Shown one piece after another: positions 43,241-50,873 of a stretch of 64,000 nt of DNA. The stretch's first letter is position 1. Each line of letters begins with the position of its first letter. This stretch comes from Gordonibacter sp034932485 (GTDB lineage Bacteria; Actinomycetota; Coriobacteriia; Coriobacteriales; Eggerthellaceae): NCBI GenBank assembly GCA_034932485.1, contig JAYFOQ010000002.1, positions 124,001-188,000 on the forward strand, read 5' to 3'. A program made the translations under genes and the position numbers. Below the pieces are notes generated by a model. That model was given only the letters and a program-made list of their open reading frames with translations. It had not been told where the DNA came from and made no database searches.

Positions 43241-44659
43241 TTATGCCGCGCTGCCTCCGTTCGAGGAGGAACCGCCACCGAACAGGCGTTCAAGCATAGA
43301 TTCCTGAGCGCTGTTCTTTTGCGTGGAAGCGGCCTGGGCGCTCTCATCGGAACCCAACGTCACTTCAATCTGCTTGGTCTCGCCATTGCGATTCACTTCA
43401 AGCGTCACCTTGTCGCCAGGGTTCTTCGAACGAACGTCCAGCATAAGATCGTCAGCGGAAGCAACCTTGTTACCGTCAAACTTCGTAACGATATCGCCTT
43501 CCTGCAGGCCGGCAGAAGCAGCACCGGAGCCACTCTGAACGCTCGCGATGTAGGCGCCGCTGTCAACGGCAAACCCATAGCGCTGTGCAATCTGCGGGCT
43601 CACCGTGGAAAGAGACACACCGAGTTGAGCATGGGTCGGAGTCTTACCGTCAATGATCTGCTGAGCGATACCCATGGCATAATTCACCGGGATAGCGAAT
43701 CCAACGCCAGAGTAGTTGCCCGAGTACGAAGTGATAAGGGTATTGATGCCAATGAGCTTACCGTCAGAATCTACCAACGCACCACCGGAATTGCCAGGGT
43801 TAATAGCCGCATCGGTCTGAATCATATTAGGATAGATAGTGGTTTGGCCCGAGCTGTTGCCGTACTGGTCGGTACCGCTATCCATAATTTGAGAGCGGCT
43901 GGTAGCCGATACGATGCCGGTAGCTACAGATTGCTCCAAGCCAAACGGGCTGCCGATGGTCATAACCCACTCGCCAATGGTGAGACTATCGGAGTTGCCC
44001 ACCTCAACTGGCGTCAGACCATTCACGTCTTTAGCTTTAACAACGGCCAAGTCGGAGCTAGGATCGCTGCCGACGATATCAGCATCGTACTGTTCACCAG
44101 CCACCGTTACCTTCAGGGCGTCTGCCCCTTCAATCACGTGGTAATTCGTAACGATATAACCGTCTTTGGTAAGCACAACACCACTACCAAGGGAAGATTG
44201 GGCAAGTGTGCTGGTGCCGCTATTGCCGCTTCCCGTAAAACCGCTCGATTGATTCGTATAAACGTCGATAGCGGCTACTGAAGGCAGAGCCTTTTTAGCC
44301 ACAGCCTCAGGTAAGGTAAGGTCTTGTTCGTCGGCATTGATCGTGCTTGACTCAGACGAACCCAACTGCGCCTGAGAAGAACCAGAGTTCGCAACACCCA
44401 TAGCCCCCTGCCAGATGGCAAAGCCACCGAAGCCAATAGCGACGGCAAGAAGCGCGCCCAAGAATCCGTATAAAAACGTACGGCCGTTCGGCGACTTCTT
44501 ATCGTAGGTAACCTGACTGGCCGTATGATGCGGCTGGTAACTCTGGGTTTGCTGGTAGTACGGCTGTTGACCCGTCGGGGCCGCATGCTGAGCATGGGGG
44601 TCGTGCGCCGGAGGCGGAACAGGTCCGCCAGAGGGGGTATTGCCGTGCATATCAGTCAT
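43241..44659 (-). CDS. HtrA/DegP-like S1C serine protease with PDZ domain
   Basis: This 472-residue membrane-anchored protease has a Gln/Pro/His-rich cytoplasmic tail (1-58), one membrane helix at about 62-88, a Ser-rich linker, then a trypsin-like domain with catalytic H174 (TNYHVIEG), D203 (SSDLAVVKA) and S291 (NPGNSGGAL). One PDZ domain follows (about 355-440), then a Ser/Gly tail. The role is extracytoplasmic protein quality control. The gene is divergent from the SCP2-like gene. Confidence 0.95.
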   Translation of the reverse strand: MTDMHGNTPSGGPVPPPAHDPHAQHAAPTGQQPYYQQTQSYQPHHTASQVTYDKKSPNGRTFLYGFLGALLAVAIGFGGFAIWQGAMGVANSGSSQAQLGSSESSTINADEQDLTLPEAVAKKALPSVAAIDVYTNQSSGFTGSGNSGTSTLAQSSLGSGVVLTKDGYIVTNYHVIEGADALKVTVAGEQYDADIVGSDPSSDLAVVKAKDVNGLTPVEVGNSDSLTIGEWVMTIGSPFGLEQSVATGIVSATSRSQIMDSGTDQYGNSSGQTTIYPNMIQTDAAINPGNSGGALVDSDGKLIGINTLITSYSGNYSGVGFAIPVNYAMGIAQQIIDGKTPTHAQLGVSLSTVSPQIAQRYGFAVDSGAYIASVQSGSGAASAGLQEGDIVTKFDGNKVASADDLMLDVRSKNPGDKVTLEVNRNGETKQIEVTLGSDESAQAASTQKNSAQESMLERLFGGGSSSNGGSAA

Positions 44660-44792
44660 CGTGGTTCACACTCCTTGATGTCCGGGATGGTCGCTGATCG
44701 CAACACTTGTATTGGTAATGCCGCTACCTTACCACGCACACATTCTGAGCTGGAATCCTTTAACTTAATTGTCATCCTCGCGTTGCAGAATT

Positions 44793-44806
44793 ACATCATT
44801 TGATGT
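44793..44806. promoter_or_regulatory. Palindrome between htrA and the alcohol dehydrogenase operon
   Basis: ACATCATTTGATGT is a perfect 14-bp dyad (ACATCA-TT-TGATGT) in the 303-bp divergent intergenic region. A TTATTATATAAG stretch near 44920-44935 is a possible -10 region for the rightward operon. Confidence 0.35.
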
Positions 44807-44962
44807 ACGGGGGCCTACACCTCTAGGGCGATACCCCACGTAACATATTGCCCCACGCAAGCTAATCGAAGGAATACGATGTCAGAATAGCGACATTGTG
44901 GAGCAAACAACCACGCATGTTATTATATAAGTCACTAATACCTTAAACCACAAGGAGCGCCT

Positions 44963-45466
44963 ATGTCAGATCGAAAGCCTCCGCCCCGCACGGTAAGCAC
45001 GTGTTTTCAAGCAGGGTACGTGCGCATACTATTACGCTTACTACCACACCTTATCAACCTGTTTCGACACGTCTCCGCAAAAATACAGGCCGAAATCAAC
45101 TATCTCCAGGTGGGATATACCTTCATGTTAACCGTGGACGGCACGAATCTCTCTTGCATCTGTCAGCGCACTAACGAGGGCACCTTTAAACGCATCGCAC
45201 CCACTTCTCTTGCGCGCGATGTCGAACCCGGCAGCGGACTGCCCAGTATCAATGCGCATGCAGTTACCGTCGATTATGTTATTGCTTTTCGTTCGTTGTC
45301 CTATGCTTTTACTTGTTTCACAGGAGGCAAAACTTTGAAAGACGCCTTATCCGAGAGGGCTTTCTCCACGCGCGGTCCCAACAATACCGGCGTATCCCTC
45401 ACCTATTTATTTACGGCCTTACTGAAGATGTTTTTTGGCTGGCGCGCCGCGTATCGTACGCAATAG
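44963..45466 (+). CDS. SCP2-like hypothetical protein
   Basis: This 167-residue protein has no recognised catalytic motif. The segment FMLTVDGTNLSCICQR through DYVIAFRSLSYAFTCFTGGKTLKDALSERAFSTRG follows the pattern of SCP-2 sterol-carrier domains (beta-sheet wall, then a helix reading LxDALxExxFxxxG). The ATG follows AAGGAGCGCCT. It is 52 nt upstream of the alcohol dehydrogenase gene, so it is probably in the same operon and may bind a hydrophobic substrate. The domain call is moderate. Confidence 0.65.
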   Translation: MSDRKPPPRTVSTCFQAGYVRILLRLLPHLINLFRHVSAKIQAEINYLQVGYTFMLTVDGTNLSCICQRTNEGTFKRIAPTSLARDVEPGSGLPSINAHAVTVDYVIAFRSLSYAFTCFTGGKTLKDALSERAFSTRGPNNTGVSLTYLFTALLKMFFGWRAAYRTQ

Positions 45467-45518
45467 CTCTTCCATCGAAGGAGTTTGCCATTAGGTTTGT
45501 CATTAAAGGAGTTCGCAC

Positions 45519-46706
45519 ATGAAGGGTTTTGAGTTTGCCTGCCCCACCAAAATCGTCTGTGGCACCCACGCACTGGACAAACTACCCGGGGAACTGGCCG
45601 ATCGCAGGATATCGCACCCACTTGTAACGACCGATGCGGGGCTCGTGAAGCTGGGCGTCGCAAATAAGCTTACCAACATACTCGATGCCGCCAATGTTTC
45701 TTACGACCTGTTCGACCAAATACCACCCGATTCCTCCCTTGATGTAGTAGGTGAAGTGGCACGCCTCTACACAGATCGCGGCTGCGATGGCTTCGTAGCT
45801 ATCGGGGGTGGCTCTGTTATCGATACGACAAAGGGCGCAGCAGCATCACTCGCCTGCGAAGGAGTCGACTTTGCAACCTTGCAGGGGTCGGAGATACTGC
45901 AGCATGACTTACCCCCCTTTATTGCCGTACCCACTACGGCAGGCACTGGCAGCGAGGTTACCCTGGTGGCCGTTGTGGCCGACACGCACAAACATGCAAA
46001 GCTTTCGTTTACTTCTTACAAGCTAATACCACACGTGGCAATTCTAGACCCCGCACTTACCAGTTCTCTGCCGCCAAAGCTAACGGCTACCACGGGCATG
46101 GATGCTCTAACCCACGCCATCGAAGCGTATACCTCCATTCAAAAAAATCCCGTGTCCGATGCATTTGCAGGTAAGGCCATTGAGCTTATCGCTCAGAACC
46201 TACCCCGCGCCTGCGCGACGGGCAACGATACCGATGCACGCACCAACCTTGCACTTGCCTCACTCATGGCAGGCGCTGCGTTTAGCAACGCCATGGTGGG
46301 TATCGTGCATGCATTAGGACACTCGCTTGGAGGCCTCTGTCACATTCCGCACGGCCAAGCCATGATGCTACTGCTTCCTCACTGCGTACGCTTCAACCTA
46401 AGCCACGGCATCCACTCCGGTACCTATGGTGAACTGCTGAGGTATCTTGCGCCAGAAAGCGTGCAGAACTTGAGTGCGAACGCACAGGGCCCCGAACGCG
46501 ATCTTTCTTTCTGCGACGAATTGTTTGCCCTAAACGCGTTCTACCACAACACATACGGCGTGCCCATCACGCTATCCGAACTGGGCGTTGCTCGCGAAGA
46601 CCTCCCAGCAGTGGCTAAACAGGCGCGCTACGACGGGGCCGCTCTCTACAACACTACCGAAATTACCCTCGAAGATGCACAGGCTATCCTCGAAGCAGCC
46701 TACTAG
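45519..46706 (+). CDS. Iron-containing (group III) alcohol dehydrogenase
   Basis: This 395-residue NAD(P)-dependent dehydrogenase has a nucleotide-binding GGGSVIDTTK stretch (96-105) and GTGSEVT at 142-148. Metal ligands are D195 and H199 (GMDALTHAIEAY), H264 and H278 (HALGHSLGGLCHIPHGQA). The start follows AAAGGAG. It is followed 9 nt later by an aldehyde dehydrogenase gene, so the pair probably interconverts an alcohol, its aldehyde and the acid. Confidence 0.95.
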   Translation: MKGFEFACPTKIVCGTHALDKLPGELADRRISHPLVTTDAGLVKLGVANKLTNILDAANVSYDLFDQIPPDSSLDVVGEVARLYTDRGCDGFVAIGGGSVIDTTKGAAASLACEGVDFATLQGSEILQHDLPPFIAVPTTAGTGSEVTLVAVVADTHKHAKLSFTSYKLIPHVAILDPALTSSLPPKLTATTGMDALTHAIEAYTSIQKNPVSDAFAGKAIELIAQNLPRACATGNDTDARTNLALASLMAGAAFSNAMVGIVHALGHSLGGLCHIPHGQAMMLLLPHCVRFNLSHGIHSGTYGELLRYLAPESVQNLSANAQGPERDLSFCDELFALNAFYHNTYGVPITLSELGVAREDLPAVAKQARYDGAALYNTTEITLEDAQAILEAAY

Positions 46707-46715
46707 GAGAATCAC

Positions 46716-48125
46716 ATGACCACCATTCCTGTCTACGAAAGCATCGCCGATGTCGAAGTTGTCGCAGCCAAGATGCACGCATATTTCCGAAGCGGCGCAA
46801 CGCTACCCCTCGAACATCGAAGACTTGCGCTTACTCAGCTCAAAGCCTACCTCAAGGCCAACGAGGAACGCATTCTCGACGCCCTGCACAAAGACTTAGG
46901 CAAGGCACCCTTCGAGGGTTATGCCACCGAGCTGGGTATCGTCTACGATGAGATAAACACCTGCCTCAAGCACTTAAACGGCTGGGCGAAGCCGCGCCGA
47001 GTACCATCGCCGCTTGTGCATTTCCACTCCACGTCAAAAGTTTACCCGAGTCCCATCGGTACCGTACTGGTATTGTCACCTTGGAATTATCCACTACAAC
47101 TAGCGCTCGTACCTCTGGTGGATGCCATCGCTGCCGGCTGCTGCGTAGCCCTAAAACCCTCACGAACTTCAAGGGCCACCGGAGAACTCTTGATACAGAT
47201 GATCTCCAGCTTATTCCCGCAAGAATTTGTTTGCGCGTTTCCTGGTTCAGGCACTATGAACGACTGGCTTCTTGAAATACGGTGGGACAAACTATTCTTC
47301 ACAGGCAGTCCGAGTGTTGGTCACACCATCATGGAAGCCGCAGCAAAACACCTTACGCCGTGTACGTTAGAGCTGGGTGGCAAAAGCCCCTGCATCGTCG
47401 ATGAAACCGCCAACGTGAAGCGCGCTGCTCAGCGTATTGCCTGGGGTAAGGGCATCAATGCTGGCCAAACCTGCGTCGCGCCCGACTACTTTCTCGTACA
47501 CGAAAGCGTAGCCGACGACCTGATAAAGCAGCTAGACGCCTGTTTCCATCTTTATTACGGCGAGGACATTCTTCGCTGCGATGAGTGGCCGTTTATTATT
47601 ACCAATCGCCACTTTGAACGTATCATGGGCCTAATTGAACAGCGTAACCCTCATGCTCGCGTGGCGTTCGGTGGCCATGGCGATGCCGAAACACGTCGCA
47701 TCGAACCCACCTGCCTTGTCAACGTAACACTGGATGATCCCGTCATGAAGGAAGAAATATTTGGTCCTGTACTACCTATCCTTACTTACCGAACGCTCGA
47801 CGAGGCATTCGCCATCGTGCGTACATTTGAAACTCCCTTGGCCGCATACGTATTCAGCGACGATCGCACCGTACAGCAACGTGTTATTCGCGAATTACCT
47901 TTCGGTGGCGCCACGATAAACGACGTAGTAATACACCTGGCCAATAACCACATGGGATTCGGCGGCCTCGGCAATTCCGGCATGGGTGCCTATCATGGCA
48001 AAGTAGGCTTCGATTGCTTCACTCACTACAAATCCACCCTGAAGAAGGGCACCTGGTTGGAGCTTCCTATTCGCAACCCTCCGTTTGGCAACAAGATAAA
48101 GTTGTTGCGCATGCTAATGAAGTAG
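46716..48125 (+). CDS. Aldehyde dehydrogenase, class 3 type
   Basis: This 469-residue enzyme has a short N-terminus and the catalytic residues E219 (TLELGGKSPCIV) and C253 (NAGQTCVAPDY). NAD-binding SPWNYPLQLALVPLVDAIAAG is at about 121-141. The C-terminus ends in a basic hydrophobic tail (NKIKLLRMLMK) that may associate with the membrane, as in fatty-aldehyde dehydrogenases of this class. It is co-transcribed with the alcohol dehydrogenase. Medium- or long-chain aldehydes are a reasonable substrate guess, which fits the SCP2-like neighbour. Confidence 0.95.
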   Translation: MTTIPVYESIADVEVVAAKMHAYFRSGATLPLEHRRLALTQLKAYLKANEERILDALHKDLGKAPFEGYATELGIVYDEINTCLKHLNGWAKPRRVPSPLVHFHSTSKVYPSPIGTVLVLSPWNYPLQLALVPLVDAIAAGCCVALKPSRTSRATGELLIQMISSLFPQEFVCAFPGSGTMNDWLLEIRWDKLFFTGSPSVGHTIMEAAAKHLTPCTLELGGKSPCIVDETANVKRAAQRIAWGKGINAGQTCVAPDYFLVHESVADDLIKQLDACFHLYYGEDILRCDEWPFIITNRHFERIMGLIEQRNPHARVAFGGHGDAETRRIEPTCLVNVTLDDPVMKEEIFGPVLPILTYRTLDEAFAIVRTFETPLAAYVFSDDRTVQQRVIRELPFGGATINDVVIHLANNHMGFGGLGNSGMGAYHGKVGFDCFTHYKSTLKKGTWLELPIRNPPFGNKIKLLRMLMK

Positions 48126-48206
48126 TGTGAGAAGTTTGCCTTAGAAAGTGAGAAACCACGACGTTCGCGCAAGATTCTGAAGAGCGATGTCATTTCGCTC
48201 CTAGCA

Positions 48207-48257
48207 GGAGTGCTGATGGTTGGTGGCTTTTGGGAGTGCTGATGGTTGGTGGCTTTT
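48207..48257. repeat. Tandem duplication, 25-bp unit with 26-bp period
   Basis: A 25-bp unit beginning GGAGTGCTGATGG and ending GGTGGCTTTT occurs at 48207-48231 and again at 48233-48257 without mismatch. It lies in the 430-bp gap between the aldehyde dehydrogenase and the DASS transporter genes. Apart from the hairpin at about 48456-48498 I see nothing else in this gap. Confidence 0.7.
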
Positions 48258-48455
48258 CCATGATAATAAAGGTCATGGACAACATGGTCCCGATTCTGTA
48301 GATTTTTGACACAAGGAAACTCTTCGTTCTGATGCGATTTATAAATCACCTGTTCAAAATCGCGGATGTTTTCCTATCTTTCCCATGGATAAAGAATCGG
48401 CGCATATTTGTCCAAGGTAGCCGGAAGGGCGTCAGGAATCTGGATGCCGAGAGTC

Positions 48456-48498
48456 AACCCTCCCATTCCTCTAGTCCAAGAAATGGGAGGTGGTTCAC
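48456..48498. terminator. Hairpin downstream of the DASS transporter gene
   Basis: CCTCCCAT and ATGGGAGG form an 8-bp stem around CTCTAGTCCAAG. The right half, 48474-48497, matches 8719-8742 (terminator of the DUF975 gene) over 24 nt with one difference. It would end minus-strand transcription of the DASS operon about 60 nt after its stop. Confidence 0.45.
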
Positions 48499-48557
48499 CC
48501 TAAAGATTTCAATTCTTGCGATTAACTCTTTCGCATAGACCATTCTTACTGGAGGTA

Positions 48558-49973
48558 CTACAGCACCAATCCCGCCATAAAGTACACCCAAGGGACGAGA
48601 ATCGCCACAAACAGGATGGCAGGAATGAAGCCTGCCTTCGCCACATCACCGAAGGTGAAGTAATCTTTTGCATAGGCCACAGTAATAGTCGGATTAAGCG
48701 GAAGGATGAAGTTACCTGACACGATTGCAACTACGATCATCATCGGAATTGCCGGCGAGATGCCCAAAGCTTGCGCAAACACGAACAGTGGCGGCAGAAA
48801 AATGGTGAGGATAGCGGGAGCTACCGGCAGCACCGTGTGCAGTAGGTAAGCGAACGCCGCAATGAGCAGCAGGACAACCAGCGGACTCATATCGAGAACT
48901 CCGCTGGAGAGGAACAGGTTGGCAACATAGGCCGCACCACCCGTAGCGCCCAAGATGCCGCCCAAGGACAAGATGCCACCAAGCATAAGAATGATATCCC
49001 ACGGAACACCCTTTTGCATATCGCCCCAAGTGAGAAGATTCACACCGGGCAGAAACATAATGGCAAGACCGATCACGGCGACGGTCGTGGTGTCAAGCAC
49101 GGGAATCCAGTTACCCAAGACCCACAGCACTGGGATGCCAATAAGTAAGACGAGCGACTTGATCTCCGTAGAGCTGAGTTTACCAAGATCGTTTGTCTCG
49201 GCGAGGATAAGGTCTATATTCTCCTGCGTAATAGGCTCGGGCTTTAATATCTTAACTAGGAATATCCAACAGACAGGAATCATGACGACCGCGAACGGCA
49301 CGCCGATCATCATCCATTGTAGGAAGCCAACGCTAACGCCCGCCATCTCCTGCATCATACCCATGGCAAGCACGTTCATCGAGTGCCCGACCGGTGTACA
49401 GAATCCGCCCATGATAGCCGCGAACGCCACGCCTATGAGCAGGCACTTGCCCAAGTTCGAGTTCCCCGGCCGATGACCGATGGCTTCCAAGAAGGGGACA
49501 ATGAGACCCATGGTGATAACCACGGCACCCGTATCGGTCATAACGGTAGAAATAAGAGCGCAGCCAATCATGAAAGCAAGAACGAGTTTCTTGGAATTCG
49601 GGCCCGCCCATTTAATCAACTTCCGGGTCAAACGCTGGCCCAGGTTGGTCTTCATCATCAGGATGGTCAAGCTAAACACACCGATCACGAAGAAGATCGT
49701 CGTTCCGCCGAAGCCGCCGAACACCGTCTTCAGCGGAACGACTTGGAACACCCCCGCCAAAACCAGTACAAGGATGCCTGTAATGCCCGCAGGAAACGTT
49801 CCGCAGATCCACAGAATAACAGCCACAGCCATGATTCCTAAGCCCATCGCGCCTTCATGAGACAAGCTCTCAGTACCCGGAACCATACAGGAAACCGCCA
49901 TGGCAACAACCGCAAGCACCAAACCTACGACGCCCTTAACGGAAAACGTTTTCTTCAAAGCTTCTGCACTCAT
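48558..49973 (-). CDS. DASS/SLC13-family anion transporter
   Basis: This 471-residue sodium-coupled transporter of the divalent anion/sodium symporter type has about twelve helices. Two substrate-binding regions are visible: STVMTDTGAVVITMG in the first half and LPLNPTITVAYA in the second. It begins 82 nt after the transhydroxylase-like beta gene on the same strand (AAAGGGG site). Family substrates are dicarboxylates, tricarboxylates and sulfate. From context an aromatic or organic acid consumed by the adjacent enzyme is possible. Confidence 0.9.
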   Translation of the reverse strand: MSAEALKKTFSVKGVVGLVLAVVAMAVSCMVPGTESLSHEGAMGLGIMAVAVILWICGTFPAGITGILVLVLAGVFQVVPLKTVFGGFGGTTIFFVIGVFSLTILMMKTNLGQRLTRKLIKWAGPNSKKLVLAFMIGCALISTVMTDTGAVVITMGLIVPFLEAIGHRPGNSNLGKCLLIGVAFAAIMGGFCTPVGHSMNVLAMGMMQEMAGVSVGFLQWMMIGVPFAVVMIPVCWIFLVKILKPEPITQENIDLILAETNDLGKLSSTEIKSLVLLIGIPVLWVLGNWIPVLDTTTVAVIGLAIMFLPGVNLLTWGDMQKGVPWDIILMLGGILSLGGILGATGGAAYVANLFLSSGVLDMSPLVVLLLIAAFAYLLHTVLPVAPAILTIFLPPLFVFAQALGISPAIPMMIVVAIVSGNFILPLNPTITVAYAKDYFTFGDVAKAGFIPAILFVAILVPWVYFMAGLVL

Positions 49974-50054
49974 TGTTCACCCCTTTCATCGGGCATTGCG
50001 CTAAGCCGAGAGAAGGCTCCCGCGCAACACAATGCCCACCAAAAACCCCTGTTG

Positions 50055-50870
50055 TTAGTGCTTATAAACCTCGATCGGCCCCATGTTGCGGTCTTCTTCC
50101 TTCGTCGAAGCCGGCACCATCCGCGACAGGTAGCCCTCGCCCTCAACGTATACGCGCCAGTCGGCCGCAGGAACCTGATCGAACCAGAAGTCGCCGAACT
50201 CGTCGGTCTCCTCGACCAGGACCTCGCCCGAGTCAAGGTTCTCGGCAGTCACCTTCGCACCGATAACCACCTCGTCCTCCTCCGGATCAACCACGATGCC
50301 AGCCAAGAAGCGCTGAGGAAGGTTCAGGTAGTACACGCGAGGCTTGTCCCCTTCACGCCCGGGCATCAGCGCCGTCGCACGAGCGATCTCCTCGGCAAAA
50401 TCCTCCTCTTCGCCGAACTTCAAGGCCTCGTGAGGGCAGACGTCGACGCAGTGCGGAACCTGCCCGGCATCTACCAGATGGGCGCAGCCGGTGCACTTCT
50501 GCGGAAGCGAGCGCTCCTCGTTCCAGTACACGGCACCATACGGGCACGCCTCGACCAATTCCTTTTTTCCCTGCGCCTTTTCGGGATCGATGATCACCAA
50601 TCCGTCTTTGCGCCGGTAAACCGCCTCGGGAGCCGCCTTTTCGCAGGGAGCATCAGCGCAATGCTGGCACATATGCACCACGTACGAAAGCTTCACCTTG
50701 GGAACCTGCCCGCGAACCGTTTCGCTCAGCCTCGTCCAAAACTGGCCTGTATCGGGCTGAGGTACGGCATAGGGCATCCACTCGTTATCAACATGCTCGT
50801 CTTTGCAGGCAATCTGACAATTGCGGCAGCCGTTACATTTCGCGTGGTCGAACAAGAATACCTTTCCCAT
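50055..50870 (-). CDS. Transhydroxylase-like iron-sulfur beta subunit with C-terminal beta-barrel domain
   Basis: This 271-residue protein resembles the beta subunit of pyrogallol-phloroglucinol transhydroxylase. Twelve cluster Cys are left of the usual sixteen: CNGCRNCQIAC (4), CQHCADAPC (3; the fourth is Ala), VEAC (1; CxxCxxC lost) and CTGC with CVDVC (4). That gives three [4Fe-4S] clusters, the number known for the transhydroxylase beta subunit. From about residue 200 (LAGIVVDPEEDEVVIGAKVT to WRVYVEGEGY) an Ig/transthyretin-like domain is appended, also as in that enzyme. There is no export signal. The gene lies 3 nt after the alpha gene. Confidence 0.9.
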   Translation of the reverse strand: MGKVFLFDHAKCNGCRNCQIACKDEHVDNEWMPYAVPQPDTGQFWTRLSETVRGQVPKVKLSYVVHMCQHCADAPCEKAAPEAVYRRKDGLVIIDPEKAQGKKELVEACPYGAVYWNEERSLPQKCTGCAHLVDAGQVPHCVDVCPHEALKFGEEEDFAEEIARATALMPGREGDKPRVYYLNLPQRFLAGIVVDPEEDEVVIGAKVTAENLDSGEVLVEETDEFGDFWFDQVPAADWRVYVEGEGYLSRMVPASTKEEDRNMGPIEVYKH

Positions 50871-50873
50871 TGC

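Noticed and set aside
43217..44281. 354-codon plus-strand ORF opposite htrA
   Set aside because: Antisense frame to a well-supported protease gene with full catalytic triad.
48126..48557. Hidden small gene or RNA in the gap after the aldehyde dehydrogenase
   Set aside because: Apart from the 26-bp tandem duplication and the terminal hairpin, no ORF with a start site or stable RNA fold was recognised.
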